64,000 nt of DNA from Comamonadaceae bacterium (GCA_947476285.1 CANJPU010000014.1:1-64000); one strand, 5' to 3'; shown: positions 11,627 through 21,407, counted from the first letter of the stretch. Notes: generated by a model from the letters alone, not told the origin. Numbers and translations are program-made.

Positions 11627-13551
11627 CGAAAATTTGAAATGTTGTTCAGCTCAAGCGCAGCCACGGCGTCACGGATGACGCCATCCCAATCGCCCAGCGT
11701 TGACTGGTTGAAAATTCGCATCGATTGATACCAGGGTGAATCTTGCCGGTTCACCATCCAGCGCCAGCAGGAATCGAATCGGTTGAGCAGCCACACCGGT
11801 TTGCCCAGTGCCCCGGCCAAGTGGGCCACCGCGGTGTCAACCGAGATCACCAGGTCCAGCGCGCAGATCAAGGCGGCGGTGTCGGAGAAATCCTTGAGTT
11901 CATCGACAGGGTTGAGTAACTGCGGTCCGTTCCAGCCGGTTTGCTGCAGTTGCCGGAATTGCGCCTCTGCCGGATCGCCCTTTTGCAGGCTGACATAGCA
12001 GCAGTCCACTGCCTTGAACGCAGCCATCATTTGCACAGGAATGTTGCGACGTTCATTGACGCCGGCCAGATCCGGGCGGTCAGGACGGAAGCCTCCGTGC
12101 CACACCAGCCCGACGCGGCGCCTTTGATCCTGGCCCAAGCGGCCGCGCCAATGGGCGACCTTGGATGCGTCGGCCCGCAGATAGGAGCCAGCGAAGGGAA
12201 TGGTCTCCTGCGTCATCTTGAATGCCAGCGGCAATGACATCATGGGGCAGTGGTAGTCAAAGCGTGGCAGCGGCCAGCCTTGCTCGACCACGGCGCTAAC
12301 GCCTTCGATGTCCCGCAACAAGGCGATGAGCGGCTCGGGAACCTCAAGAATCACCTTCGCACCCAGTCGCGCCACCAACGGCACGTAACGGCAGAACTGG
12401 ATGTTGTCGCCCAGCCCTTGTTCTGCGTGCAGCAGGATGGTTTTGCCTGACAAGGGCTGCGCTCCCAGCCAGAGCGGCGCGGGCAAAGGTCGGGGCTCGG
12501 AATTGCTGTGCAGAATCTTCCAGCGCCATTCGAACTTCTCCCAGCCGCCAAGGAAATCTCCACCCTGGAGCAAGGCTAAGGCCATGTTCCACTGCGCCCC
12601 AGGGAAGTCTGGCCGCCGGGCAAGCGCCTTTTCAAAATCGACCACCGCTTCGAGTGGCTGTCTGAGCCGCACCCGGGAGACCCCGCGGTTCACGTAGGCC
12701 TCCACAAAGTCGGGGTTGATCTTCAGCGCTGTGTCAAAGCTCTCGATGGCTGCGTTCGACTGCAGCAGTTCGTGAAGGGTCAGGCCCTTGTTGTTGTGCG
12801 CGTGTGCAAACTCGGGATTGAGTCGCAGGGCCCTGTCTACGCTGACCAGGGCGGCATCGAGCCGTCTGAGCGCTTGCAGGGCCACTGCTTTGCTGAGATG
12901 GGCCTCGGCGTAGTCCGGTCTGATGGCCAGAGCGCGTTCCAGGCTGGCAAGGGCTGCCTCGAATTGCTTGAGATCGAGCTGCGCGTTGCCTCGGTGCAGC
13001 CATGCACTTGAATGAGCTGGGTCGATGGCAAGGGCTTTGTCGTAGCTGGCTAGCGCGGCTTCAAATTGTCCCAGTTCCCTCAATGCATCGCCCTTGCAGA
13101 AATGCGCGTTGGCATTGTTGGGTGAGTAGGATATGAATCGGTCCAGGCTTGCTACGCACTCTTCCCAGCGCTTCAACTTCTGAAGCACAGTGCCCCGGTT
13201 GCACCAGGCTTCGGCATAGTCGGGCTTGATGGCGATGGCCTGGTCGTAGCTGGCCAGCGCCGCATCGAGCAGGCCAAGTCCAGTCATTGCAATGGCGTGG
13301 TTGTAGTGATAGGCCGGCTTGTCAGAACGAAGGGCAATCGCGCGGCCGATCAGATCCGCAGCCGCCTGGTGCTCTTGCTTCTGAGTGGCGATGACGCCCA
13401 ATAAATGCAGTGCGTCAGGGTGTTGCGGCGCAAGCGCCAGCAGTTGCAGATAGAGCGACTTGGCGGCGTCCAGATTGCCCCGCACGTGCAGATCGACTGC
13501 TTGATTGAGTAGTGGCTGCACAGTGGCCTGGTCGGTGGCAGGTTCGGTCAT
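11623..13551 (-). CDS. TPR protein with C-terminal glycosyltransferase-like domain (paralogue 1)
   Basis: A 642-residue paralogue of the downstream gene. The start MTEPATDQATVQPLLNQAVD aligns with that protein's MTDP...LLNQAVELHSRGDLAQAK, which decides the ATG at 13551; the longer upstream frame runs antisense to folP. About eleven TPRs are followed by a GT-B-like domain (ILLHAEQGLGDNIQFCRY, DLVISVDTAVAHLAGALG, CWRWMVNRQDSPWY). The two copies share stretches of near-identical sequence (for example around KGDALRELGQ), evidence of tandem duplication. The function is inferred only as a glycosyltransferase-like protein with a scaffold. Confidence 0.8.
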   Translation of the reverse strand: MTEPATDQATVQPLLNQAVDLHVRGNLDAAKSLYLQLLALAPQHPDALHLLGVIATQKQEHQAAADLIGRAIALRSDKPAYHYNHAIAMTGLGLLDAALASYDQAIAIKPDYAEAWCNRGTVLQKLKRWEECVASLDRFISYSPNNANAHFCKGDALRELGQFEAALASYDKALAIDPAHSSAWLHRGNAQLDLKQFEAALASLERALAIRPDYAEAHLSKAVALQALRRLDAALVSVDRALRLNPEFAHAHNNKGLTLHELLQSNAAIESFDTALKINPDFVEAYVNRGVSRVRLRQPLEAVVDFEKALARRPDFPGAQWNMALALLQGGDFLGGWEKFEWRWKILHSNSEPRPLPAPLWLGAQPLSGKTILLHAEQGLGDNIQFCRYVPLVARLGAKVILEVPEPLIALLRDIEGVSAVVEQGWPLPRFDYHCPMMSLPLAFKMTQETIPFAGSYLRADASKVAHWRGRLGQDQRRRVGLVWHGGFRPDRPDLAGVNERRNIPVQMMAAFKAVDCCYVSLQKGDPAEAQFRQLQQTGWNGPQLLNPVDELKDFSDTAALICALDLVISVDTAVAHLAGALGKPVWLLNRFDSCWRWMVNRQDSPWYQSMRIFNQSTLGDWDGVIRDAVAALELNNISNFR

Positions 13552-13653
13552 CGCGAATGGTGAGGTGTTTTTCGGTGCAAGCATATCGGATCTGGTGCCA
13601 TCTACAATGGCTGCCCCTTCCACCGCCAAGACCGGCAAGCGCAAAATCGCACC

Positions 13654-14523
13654 ATGCATTGGCAGACCACCCGTCACTTGATCGACCTGTCCCAGCCCCG
13701 GGTGATGGGCATTGTCAACATCACGCCGGATTCTTTTTCCGATGGCGGATGCTTTGCCACCAGCACGCAGGCGATCCAACACTGTGAGCGGCTGGTGGCC
13801 GAAGGCGCGCACATGCTGGACATCGGCGGCGAATCCAGCCGCCCCGGTAGCCCGCCTGTGGCATTGGCACAGGAGCTGAACGGCGTGCTGCCGGTGCTGC
13901 GTGAAGCAGTTGCGCTGGGCGTGCCAATATCGGTGGACACCTACAAGCCCGAGGTCATGCGCGCCGCGCTGGACCTGGGCGTGGACATCATCAACGACGT
14001 CTGGGCCTTGCGCCAGCCAGGCGCGCGCGAAGCTGTGGCGGCGCACCCGGGCTGCGGCATCTGCCTGATGCACATGCACGGGCAGCCGCAGACCATGCAG
14101 CGCGCGCCCATGCAGGGCGATGCCGTGACCCAGGTGCTGGCGTTTTTGACGCAGCAGACGCAGCGCCTAAATGAGCTTGGCGTGGCATTGCAGCGCATCG
14201 CCTGGGACCCAGGCATCGGCTTTGGCAAAACAGTGGAGCAGAATTTTGCGCTGCTGGCACGGCAAGATGAATTGCTGGCGGGCGGCCATGCGTTGCTGGT
14301 TGGATGGTCGCGCAAGTCGTCTTTGGGCGCCATCACTGGCGAGCCAGTCAATCAGCGCCTGGCCTCCAGTGTGGCGGCTGCAGTGCTGGCTGTGGAGCGG
14401 GGCGCGCATGTGGTGCGCGTGCATGATGTGAAGGAAACCGTGGCTGCGCTGAAGCTGCGCAGTGCCATGCTGGCGCAAGCCCGAACGACAACGGCAATGA
14501 CAACAACAGGATCGAATTCATGA
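13654..14523 (+). CDS. folP: dihydropteroate synthase
   Basis: FolP condenses p-aminobenzoate with dihydropterin pyrophosphate in folate synthesis, the sulfonamide target. The 289-residue TIM-barrel protein has signature 1 ([15 protein letters not shown]), signature 2 ([12 protein letters not shown]) and the C-terminal [14 protein letters not shown] motif. Its stop overlaps the glmM ATG (ATGA), the classical folP-glmM pair downstream of ftsH. Confidence 0.97.
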   Translation: MHWQTTRHLIDLSQPRVMGIVNITPDSFSDGGCFATSTQAIQHCERLVAEGAHMLDIGGESSRPGSPPVALAQELNGVLPVLREAVALGVPISVDTYKPEVMRAALDLGVDIINDVWALRQPGAREAVAAHPGCGICLMHMHGQPQTMQRAPMQGDAVTQVLAFLTQQTQRLNELGVALQRIAWDPGIGFGKTVEQNFALLARQDELLAGGHALLVGWSRKSSLGAITGEPVNQRLASSVAAAVLAVERGAHVVRVHDVKETVAALKLRSAMLAQARTTTAMTTTGSNS

Positions 14524-15854
14524 GCAGAAAGTATTTCGGCACCGACGGCATTCGCGGCACAGTGGGCCAGCCGCCCATCACGCCCGATTTCGTGCTGCGT
14601 CTGGCCCATGCGGTGGGCCGTGTACTGAAGAAAACCGAGAGCCGGCCCACAGTGCTGATTGGCAAGGACACCCGCATCTCCGGCTACATGCTGGAAAGCG
14701 CTCTGGAGTCAGGCTTCAATTCCGCCGGGGTTGATGTGGTGCTGCTGGGCCCCTTGCCTACGCCTGGCGTGGCCTACCTCACGCGGGCCCAGCGCGCCAG
14801 CCTGGGCGTGGTCATCAGCGCCAGCCACAATCCCTTTGCCGACAACGGCATCAAGTTCTTCAGCGCCAAGGGCACCAAGCTGCCCGACGAGTGGGAGCAA
14901 GCCGTGGAGGCCGCGTTGGATGAGCCACCCAGTTGGGCCGACTCTGCCACCATCGGCAAGGCCAGGCGGCTGGACGACGCTGCCGGGCGCTACATCGAGT
15001 TCTGCAAGAGCAGCTTCGACAGCGAACTGAGCCTGCGCGGTATGCGCATTGTGGTCGATGCGGCCAACGGCGCGGCCTATCACATCGCGCCCAAGGTGTT
15101 TCATGAACTCGGTGCCGAGGTCATCTGCATCGGCTGCTCGCCCGATGGCCTGAACATCAACGACAAGGTCGGAGCCACCCACCCGCAGGCACTGGTGGCG
15201 GCAGTGAAAGAGCACCGCGCCGACATCGGCATCGCCCTGGATGGCGATGCCGACCGGCTGCAGATTGTCGATGCCGATGGGCGCCTCTACAACGGTGACG
15301 AGCTGCTATACCTGATGGCGGCTGACCGTCTGCAACGTGGCGAGGCCTTGCCCGGGGTGGTGGGTACCTTGATGACCAATATGGCGATCGAGGTGGCGCT
15401 CAAATCGCGCGGTGTGGAATTCGTGCGGGCCAAGGTGGGCGACCGCTATGTGCTCGAAGAGTTGCAAAAACGCGGCTGGCTGCTGGGCGGCGAGGGGTCT
15501 GGCCATCTGCTCGCGCTGGACAAGCACACCACCGGCGACGGGCTGATCAGTGCGTTGCAAGTGCTGTCGGCCTGCGTTCGCAGCGGCCACACGCTGGCGC
15601 AGCTGCTGGAGGCGGTCACGCTCTTTCCCCAGACCCTGATCAACGTGCGGCTCAAGCCCGGGCAGGACTGGACGAAAAACCAGCTTCTGGCGGATGAGAT
15701 GCGCCGTACTGAAGCCGAGCTGGACGGCAACGGTCGCATCTTGATCCGGCCTAGCGGCACGGAGCCGGTGGTGCGTGTGATGGTGGAGGCGCGCGAAGAA
15801 GCGCAATCCAGATCGACCGCAGAGCGACTCGCGCAGGCATTGATGGCTCAGTAG
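14520..15854 (+). CDS. glmM: phosphoglucosamine mutase
   Basis: GlmM interconverts glucosamine-6-P and glucosamine-1-P for UDP-GlcNAc, peptidoglycan and LPS synthesis. The 444-residue protein starts [16 protein letters not shown]. It shows the phosphoserine loop [16 protein letters not shown], the Mg-binding loop LDGDADRLQ, the sugar loop GEGSGHLL and the phosphate-binding [12 protein letters not shown]. Translationally coupled to folP. Confidence 0.97.
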   Translation: MSRKYFGTDGIRGTVGQPPITPDFVLRLAHAVGRVLKKTESRPTVLIGKDTRISGYMLESALESGFNSAGVDVVLLGPLPTPGVAYLTRAQRASLGVVISASHNPFADNGIKFFSAKGTKLPDEWEQAVEAALDEPPSWADSATIGKARRLDDAAGRYIEFCKSSFDSELSLRGMRIVVDAANGAAYHIAPKVFHELGAEVICIGCSPDGLNINDKVGATHPQALVAAVKEHRADIGIALDGDADRLQIVDADGRLYNGDELLYLMAADRLQRGEALPGVVGTLMTNMAIEVALKSRGVEFVRAKVGDRYVLEELQKRGWLLGGEGSGHLLALDKHTTGDGLISALQVLSACVRSGHTLAQLLEAVTLFPQTLINVRLKPGQDWTKNQLLADEMRRTEAELDGNGRILIRPSGTEPVVRVMVEAREEAQSRSTAERLAQALMAQ

Positions 15855-15953
15855 GTCTTGCGCTGGCCCACGCGTGGCACTTGGGCCACAGCCGGTATAT
15901 GGCGCGGGCAAATGGGGCTTGTACTGAAGTGGCGTCGGGTCTACAGTAACAGG

Positions 15954-16472
15954 ATGCATCGCGCTCACTTGCCCTCCGCTTGGCTGCCCCTGCTGGCAGT
16001 TGTGGCGATGGCTTGCCCGTCGGTAGCCAGCGCGCAGGCTTTCATGGCCAACTACGACATCCTTGGGCCGGCCAGTGCGCCGCAGTCGGCCGCATCGTCG
16101 GCTATCAGGTTGGGCTTGGCCCGTTTTGATTCTGCGCCGCAGCATGTCGGCAAGAAGTTCACCGGAGCCGGCCTGTCCTTGCAGGCTGGGCAGAACTGGT
16201 TCGCTCAGGTTGGTGTGGGCAACAGCATTCAGTCGACCATCGGCATCTCGGGCGCCCTGGTTTCATCGGAAGTGATGGTGGGTGGCGGTTACCGCTGGGG
16301 CGATGGGCAAAGTTTGTCTCTGCAGGTGAACCGAGGGCAGGGCCTTGAATCGCGCCTGGGCCTGTCGGTCAGCTACGACTGGCCACGCTATTTTGTGCGT
16401 TTGTCATTCGATGCTGGCTTGAACCCAGTGCCAGCCGACAAGCTTCGCTTCTCGGCTGGGGTACGGTTTTAG
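15954..16472 (+). CDS. secreted, probably outer-membrane beta-barrel protein of unknown function
   Basis: A 172-residue protein from the ATG at 15954 has a signal peptide ending ...SVASAQA. The mature part is built of short alternating strands (AGLSLQAGQNWFAQVGVG, SSEVMVGGGYRWGD, LSLQVNRGQG, LSVSYDWPRYFVRLSFDAGL) and ends in Phe (FSAGVRF), typical of outer-membrane barrels. I do not recognise a named family. The in-frame extension to 15858 would place residues before the signal peptide and is rejected. Confidence 0.6.
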   Translation: MHRAHLPSAWLPLLAVVAMACPSVASAQAFMANYDILGPASAPQSAASSAIRLGLARFDSAPQHVGKKFTGAGLSLQAGQNWFAQVGVGNSIQSTIGISGALVSSEVMVGGGYRWGDGQSLSLQVNRGQGLESRLGLSVSYDWPRYFVRLSFDAGLNPVPADKLRFSAGVRF

Positions 16473-16515
16473 GAGCTTGTCCAATCGCCTTGCGCGAAGG
16501 TGCAACTCAGGCGCG

Positions 16516-16902
16516 CTACTTTGCCGGCTGCAGCTCAATCACCGTGTACTTGCCGCCTTCGTGCGATGCGCTGAATCGCACCTTGTCTCCCGCTTTGACA
16601 TTCTCAACCATCGCCGGGTCGCCGGCGTGAAAGACCATTGTCATGGGCGGCATGTCCAGGCTCTTGATGGGACCATGCTTAAGCGTGATCTTCTTCATCG
16701 CCTTGTCCACCTTGAGCACTTCGCCCGTAGCCATCTCGGCCGCTGCGGGCGCTTGCGCTTGGACGGACAGCGGCGCAAGGATGGCGGCCGACAACGCTGC
16801 CTGCACCATCAGATAGCGCATGGCGAACAGGCACGCGCCCGCTGCGGCAACGGCAGCCCGGCGACCGCGCTGGCTTGGGATGACGCTTTCATTCATGATC
16901 AT
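16516..16902 (-). CDS. periplasmic CusF-like copper-binding protein
   Basis: A 128-residue protein with a hydrophobic export signal ending near SVQAQA, then a CusF-type OB fold of about 75 residues. The metal-site pattern is visible as H in LKHGPIKSLDMPPMTMVFH, with the MxM-type methionines of CusF. CusF carries Cu(I)/Ag(I) to efflux pumps. The ATG at 16902 overlaps the upstream cupredoxin stop (ATGA), which decides the start and places it last in the copper operon. Confidence 0.85.
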   Translation of the reverse strand: MIMNESVIPSQRGRRAAVAAAGACLFAMRYLMVQAALSAAILAPLSVQAQAPAAAEMATGEVLKVDKAMKKITLKHGPIKSLDMPPMTMVFHAGDPAMVENVKAGDKVRFSASHEGGKYTVIELQPAK

Positions 16903-17393
16903 TTCCTGTCCACTCGGGCAACCTTGATTTTGCCCACCATGCCCGCTTGATAGTGGCCCGGCAGCAGGCAGGCAAAGTCGAACTCGCCGGGCCGGTTGAA
17001 GTGCCAAATCAGCTCGCTGCTGGCGCCGGGCTTGACGTGGGCCATGTAGGGCTCGTCGTGTTCCATGTTGGGAAATTTCAGCATCAGTGCGGCATGCTTT
17101 TCCAGCTCCGCCTTCGTTCCGAGGACGATCTCATGCTGCATCTTGCCTGCGTTCTTCACCACCAGCCTCAGCACTTCACCCTGCTTGAGCTGGATCACGT
17201 CCGGAGTGAATCGCATGTTGTCGCTCATGATGATTTCAATGGTGCGCCTGACTGACTTGGCATCGCCCGCAATACCCCAGGGCTTCTGCTCTTTCCTCAC
17301 TGCAGCGCTGAGGTTTTTGTCCTTGTCGCCATGCGCGAAAACACCGCAGGGTGCCAGTGCGCAGACAACAAGCGTCATCCAGATTTTTTTCAT
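16899..17393 (-). CDS. exported cupredoxin (type 1 copper protein)
   Basis: A 164-residue protein starting MKKIWMTLVVCALAPCGVFAHG, with a clear signal peptide. The plastocyanin/azurin-like fold shows the first copper His in MQHEIVLG and the distal ligand loop CLLPGHYQAGM (Cys, His, Met). It probably shuttles electrons or copper in the periplasm. The ATG at 17393 has AAAGG 8 nt upstream; a TTG extension is less likely. It sits between the multicopper oxidase and the CusF-like gene, and is translationally coupled to the latter. Confidence 0.88.
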   Translation of the reverse strand: MKKIWMTLVVCALAPCGVFAHGDKDKNLSAAVRKEQKPWGIAGDAKSVRRTIEIIMSDNMRFTPDVIQLKQGEVLRLVVKNAGKMQHEIVLGTKAELEKHAALMLKFPNMEHDEPYMAHVKPGASSELIWHFNRPGEFDFACLLPGHYQAGMVGKIKVARVDRK

Positions 17394-17404
17394 GGCTTGG
17401 CCTT

Positions 17405-18820
17405 TCAATGACGGCCTTCATGGCCTGAGGGTTTTCTGATCCGCACTTCGACGGGCTTCGTGGGTGCCGCCAGGGGTGGCATCGCCCCTTGACCAGGGGC
17501 GGATGACCGCTGTGGGCCGGGCAATTGCCCGGTGAATTCATAGGCCACCGTGCCAGCCGGATGCTTGAACCAGCCTGGGTTGCTGTAGTCACCGCGCGGC
17601 TGATCACGCCGCACCTTGAGCATGGAAAACATGCCACCCATCTCCACCGAGCCGAATGGCCCTTCGCCTGTCATCATGGGCACGGTGTTGTCGGGCAAGG
17701 GCATTTCCATCTCGGCCATGTCGGCCATGCCGCGCTCTCCCATGACCATGTAGTCGGGGATCAGCGCGGCGATGTCGCGCACCACCTTGCGGTGATCCAC
17801 CCCGATCATGGTGGGCACGTTGTGACCCATGGCATTCATGGTGTGGTGGCTCTTGTGGCAATGAAAGGCCCAGTCACCTTCTTCATCGGCCACAAAGTCC
17901 AGTTGCCGCATCTGACCCACCGCGACGTCGGTCGTCACTTCGGGCCAGCGGGCAGCCTTGGGCACGGGCCCGCCATCGGTACCGGTCACCACGAACTCAT
18001 GGCCGTGCAGGTGAATCGGATGGTTGGTCATGGTCAGGTTGCCCACGCGAATGCGCACCTTGTCGCCCAGCCGCACATTGAGGGAATCGATTCCCGGAAA
18101 GATGCGGCTGTTCCAGGACCACAGGTTGAAGTCCAGCATGGTCATGATCTTGGGCGTGTACGCCCCCGGATCGATGTCATAGGCATTGAGCAGAAAGACA
18201 AAATCGCGATCGACCTCGTCGATCAGCGCATGCCGGTCCTTGGGGTGGGTGACCCACGACCCCATCATGCCCATGGCCATCTGCGTCATCTCGTCCGCGT
18301 GCGGGTGGTACATGAAGGTACCAGGCCTGCGCGCGACGAACTCATACACAAAGGTCTTGCCCGGCTGGATGGTCTTTTGTGTCAGCCCACCCACACCGTC
18401 CATGCCGTTGGGCAGGCGCTGCCCGTGCCAGTGGACGCTGGTGTGTTCAGGCAGCCTGTTGGTCACGAAGATGCGGACCCGATCACCTTCGACCACCTCG
18501 ATGGTGGGCCCAGGCGACTGGCCGTTGTAGCCCCACAGGTGGGCCTTGAAGCCCGGCGCCATCTCGCGCACCACAGGCTCGGCCACCAGGTGAAACTCCT
18601 TCACGCCGTTGTTCATGCGCCAGGGCAGGGTCCATCCATTGAGTGTGACGACCGGGTTGTAGGGCCGACCGCTCGGGGGCACAAGCGGTGGCTTCGTGTC
18701 AGGTGTGGTCTGCAGCACTGGCTCGGGCAGGGCGGCCAGGGCGACCTTGCTCACTGAGGCTGCCGCCAGCGCGCCGGTGATCGCACCCGCGCCGCCAAGA
18801 AAGTGTCTTCTGTTTGTCAT
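17405..18820 (-). CDS. Tat-exported multicopper oxidase (CopA/CueO-like)
   Basis: A 471-residue multicopper oxidase beginning MTNRRHFLGGAGA, a twin-arginine signal. Copper ligand motifs are HWHG (130-133), HPH (172-174), HPIHLHGH (267-274) and HCHKSHHTMNAM (320-331), giving one type 1 and a trinuclear centre. A Met-rich stretch follows (MADMAEMEMPLPDNTVPMM), as in Cu(I)-oxidising copper-resistance oxidases. AAGGAA lies 5 nt before the ATG at 18820. It is in an operon with a TolC-like lipoprotein upstream and a cupredoxin and CusF-like gene downstream, implying periplasmic copper detoxification. Confidence 0.92.
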   Translation of the reverse strand: MTNRRHFLGGAGAITGALAAASVSKVALAALPEPVLQTTPDTKPPLVPPSGRPYNPVVTLNGWTLPWRMNNGVKEFHLVAEPVVREMAPGFKAHLWGYNGQSPGPTIEVVEGDRVRIFVTNRLPEHTSVHWHGQRLPNGMDGVGGLTQKTIQPGKTFVYEFVARRPGTFMYHPHADEMTQMAMGMMGSWVTHPKDRHALIDEVDRDFVFLLNAYDIDPGAYTPKIMTMLDFNLWSWNSRIFPGIDSLNVRLGDKVRIRVGNLTMTNHPIHLHGHEFVVTGTDGGPVPKAARWPEVTTDVAVGQMRQLDFVADEEGDWAFHCHKSHHTMNAMGHNVPTMIGVDHRKVVRDIAALIPDYMVMGERGMADMAEMEMPLPDNTVPMMTGEGPFGSVEMGGMFSMLKVRRDQPRGDYSNPGWFKHPAGTVAYEFTGQLPGPQRSSAPGQGAMPPLAAPTKPVEVRIRKPSGHEGRH

Positions 18821-18843
18821 GTGGGTTTCCTTGGGTCGGGCCA

Positions 18844-20265
18844 TCAATGCGCCGGCCCCTGGATGGCACTGGATGCGCCAGTGGATACGGGCGCCAGGCC
18901 AGCAGCCATGGGCCGGCCGACCACAGAGGCGGTGAGGGCCGCATCGGCCAGCCAGAACTGCTGCTGAGCTCCGATTGCAGCCATCACACTGGCAATCTGG
19001 TCGCGCGTGTCGGCCAGCAGCTCGAACACACCGATCAGCATGCCGTTGTAGCGCAGCAGGTTCTCCTGTGCCATGGTCTTGCGCAACGGCACGATCTCAT
19101 CCAGATAGTGGCGCGCCAGATCATGGGCGCTGCGGTAGGCCGAGTAGCTCTCGCGAAGCTGCGATGTCGCCCCGCGTACCACGCCTTCGTAACGGTGAGC
19201 GGCGGCCAGGGAGCGGGCATTCATGGCCACACGTTGTGCACCCCCCAAATCAAAGATCGGCAGCCGGATGCCGATTTCGTATCCGTTGCGATTGGTTCTG
19301 GTGCCGCTCTGATTGTCAAACACGGTGTCGTGCCGGCCACCCACTTCCACATCCACCAAGCTGTTGATCAGGTTCAGGCCTTGCGACCTGCCGGCCACAT
19401 CAAGCTGCGCTCGCGCGAGCTGGACATCCAGCCGTTGCGCACCGGCTGCGGCGCTCACCTCGGGCGCGGTGCGCGGCTGTGTCGGAACATCAGGCAGGCG
19501 CTGCGGCAGCTTGAGCTGCGCGAGCTGCGTGTCATCCAGGCCGAGCTGGCGCGCTAGTTCCTCGCGCGCTGCCGTGGCCGCATGTTGGGCCGAGACCAGT
19601 TGCGCCGCTGAGTCGGCATAGAACACATGTTCCCTGGCCCGCTGCAAACGGGTGAAGTTGCCCACCTGTTGCATGCGCCGCGCCAGTTCAGCCCCTGCCT
19701 GCGCGGCCTGATTCACCTGCCGCGCGTAGTGCAGCGTTTGCTGCGCGGCGACGGCGCGCACCCAGGCCTGGCGCACCTGGCTGACCTTCTCGACCACATC
19801 GGTGCCGAGCTGCACGCGGGCTTGCTGTGCTTGTCCACGCGCAATGGACTGGCGTTGCGGCAGAGTCAACAACTCCAGCAGGCCAAATGAGAGCAGACGG
19901 CCGAGCTCAAGCTCATCGCCGGATCGAACCCGCTCAAAGCTGAACAGCGGATTGGCGATGCGACCGCTCTGGTCGGCTTGCGCGAGGTTGGCGGCACCTT
20001 GCGCGAGCAAAGCCTGCACTGCAGGGCTGTTGGCCAGGGCCACTTGCACCGCCTGCGCCTGCCCCAGGGTTTGCGCCAGCAGACCGGCCACCAGCGATTG
20101 AGCTGCACGCCGTTGGTCGTCACCTTGTTGCAGCGAGAGCTGGCCACTGGTGAAGGTCGGCAATGCCGTATTGACCTCTTGGATCGCCTGCTCGATGCCC
20201 AGCGACGTGCAGCCCGCCAAAGTCAGAGCCGATGCCAGAAGACTCAGAGAACGCAATGGGTTCAT
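18844..20265 (-). CDS. TolC-family outer-membrane efflux lipoprotein
   Basis: A 473-residue protein with a lipoprotein signal (LASALTLAGC, lipobox LAGC). It has two long helical OEP-type regions rich in Ala/Gln and a mid-region barrel signature (VGGRHDTVFDN, YEIGIRLPIFDLGGAQRVAM), as in TolC/CusC-type channels. No RND pump or membrane-fusion gene is in the window, so a partner must be elsewhere or the protein works with the periplasmic copper proteins. Its start overlaps the stop of the upstream small gene (ATGA). Confidence 0.85.
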   Translation of the reverse strand: MNPLRSLSLLASALTLAGCTSLGIEQAIQEVNTALPTFTSGQLSLQQGDDQRRAAQSLVAGLLAQTLGQAQAVQVALANSPAVQALLAQGAANLAQADQSGRIANPLFSFERVRSGDELELGRLLSFGLLELLTLPQRQSIARGQAQQARVQLGTDVVEKVSQVRQAWVRAVAAQQTLHYARQVNQAAQAGAELARRMQQVGNFTRLQRAREHVFYADSAAQLVSAQHAATAAREELARQLGLDDTQLAQLKLPQRLPDVPTQPRTAPEVSAAAGAQRLDVQLARAQLDVAGRSQGLNLINSLVDVEVGGRHDTVFDNQSGTRTNRNGYEIGIRLPIFDLGGAQRVAMNARSLAAAHRYEGVVRGATSQLRESYSAYRSAHDLARHYLDEIVPLRKTMAQENLLRYNGMLIGVFELLADTRDQIASVMAAIGAQQQFWLADAALTASVVGRPMAAGLAPVSTGASSAIQGPAH

Positions 20266-20570
20266 GGCTTGTCCTTGGTCGCTGGCGGGTGGTGGCCGGC
20301 GTGGGGGTCCGCCTTGACCTCGGCGCCTGCTTCGTTCTTCGCATCGGCCGTGGCGGCGGCAGCTTCCTTGGCGTATTCGCGCCAGCCACCGATGCCGCGA
20401 ACCTTGTCGTTGGACTCTCGCCAGGCGGCAGGTTCCTCATCGGCAAAGCGCTGGTAGTCCTTGAGCGCGGAACTGAATGTGAGCGCGGCAGGTGCGCCCT
20501 GAGCCACAGCCGCTGCCGCACCCATCAGGGGCCACAGTGCCAGCCATCGCAGAGAAGAAATGAAGTGCAT
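20262..20570 (-). CDS. small secreted protein of the copper operon
   Basis: A 102-residue protein, MHFISSLRWLALWPLMGAAAAVAQG, with a signal peptide. The mature part is Ala/Lys-rich with a C-terminal PHAGHHPP segment that could bind copper. No family is recognised. It is the first gene of the minus-strand copper operon and is coupled to the TolC-like gene by ATGA. The ATG at 20570 is chosen because it begins the signal peptide. Confidence 0.65.
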   Translation of the reverse strand: MHFISSLRWLALWPLMGAAAAVAQGAPAALTFSSALKDYQRFADEEPAAWRESNDKVRGIGGWREYAKEAAAATADAKNEAGAEVKADPHAGHHPPATKDKP

Positions 20571-20651
20571 GAGAGCCTCTCGAATTCCGTTTGAAACATG
20601 CCAGCGCCGTCCACGAGTGGACAAGCGGGAAGGCAGCCATGGAAGACGGGC

Positions 20652-21068
20652 TCAGGCGCGAGGTGGTTTGTCCGGAACTCGGACAGGAAGGGTCGGTATC
20701 AGGACCGAGAGCTCAGGGAGAGATGCGTGCGCGGCATCGCCGAATATCAATGGCTCAGGACATTCATTGATCGCGACGGCGTGACCGCAGAACACGCAGG
20801 AAAGGCACTTGTGTGCCGTCGTACGTGGGTGGGAATCAGCCCCATCACCTGCATCGTTGGGCGATGAAACGCTGGCGGCATGATGGTGATCGGCCGGCTT
20901 GTGGCCCGCATGCGCGAGGTGCTGGTCTGCCTCGTGCGTCTGATGCTGCGCAGCCTGCGCCCCGGCGCGCATGCCGGGCCCGCAGTTGAGCATGGACGCC
21001 GCAGCGAACCCCTGCAGGGGCAGCGCCAACATCAGCAACCATACAAACAGAACGCGAAACCGGATCAT
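20652..21068 (-). CDS. secreted His/Cys-rich protein, probably copper-related
   Basis: A 138-residue protein with an N-terminal signal (MIRFRVLFVWLLMLALPLQGFAA), a His-rich stretch (HQTHEADQHLAHAGHKPADHHHA) and a Cys cluster (HKCLSCVFCGHAV). These suggest metal binding or redox function. The size and architecture resemble small DUF2946-type proteins seen near copper genes, but that family assignment is tentative. It is divergent from the plus-strand copper genes. Confidence 0.65.
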   Translation of the reverse strand: MIRFRVLFVWLLMLALPLQGFAAASMLNCGPGMRAGAQAAQHQTHEADQHLAHAGHKPADHHHAASVSSPNDAGDGADSHPRTTAHKCLSCVFCGHAVAINECPEPLIFGDAAHASLPELSVLIPTLPVRVPDKPPRA

Positions 21069-21123
21069 GGGCGGATTTTAGTCACAAGCTGAGTGCGATG
21101 GCGTACAGACCGGCTGTTGCTTG

Positions 21124-21135
21124 GAATTTAAATTC
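21124..21135. promoter_or_regulatory. perfect 12-bp palindrome in the divergent copper promoter region
   Basis: GAATTTAAATTC is a perfect AT-rich palindrome between two divergent copper-associated genes, 20 bp before the SD of the small membrane-protein gene. It could be an operator or a chance AT-rich -10 region. No copper regulator gene (CueR, CopRS) is in the window. Confidence 0.3.
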
Positions 21136-21155
21136 GTACCAACTGGAGAATATTC

Positions 21156-21359
21156 ATGAACATCTTACTCGTGGCTGCCCTTGGCAGCGTGCCCCTGGTG
21201 ACCGCCAGCGTAGCCTACGCGCAGGGGTGGTCCATGATGGACGGCAGCACTTGGGGTGGTGGGTGGATGGGTGGATTCGGAGGCGGCTGGGCAATGATAT
21301 TGGTCGTCGTGATCGTCGCAGCGCTTGTGGCGTGGATCGTCCAGAGCAAGGGTAAATAG
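21156..21359 (+). CDS. small Gly/Trp-rich membrane protein
   Basis: A 67-residue protein: an N-terminal export or membrane segment (NILLVAALGSVPLVTASVAYAQ), a Gly/Trp/Met-rich linker (WGGGWMGGFGGGW) and a C-terminal transmembrane helix (MILVVVIVAALVAWIVQSK). CTGGAGAA lies upstream at good spacing. Small proteins of this kind often precede copper P-type ATPases; function unknown. Confidence 0.65.
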   Translation: MNILLVAALGSVPLVTASVAYAQGWSMMDGSTWGGGWMGGFGGGWAMILVVVIVAALVAWIVQSKGK

Positions 21360-21407
21360 TCAGGCGTCGTTCTCGCCTCGCCTTCCGTTTTGAAATTGGA
21401 GTTCACC

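Noticed and set aside
17525-18757. Plus-strand open frame of 410 codons over the multicopper oxidase
   Set aside because: Antisense to HxH copper motifs; composition of an antisense shadow.
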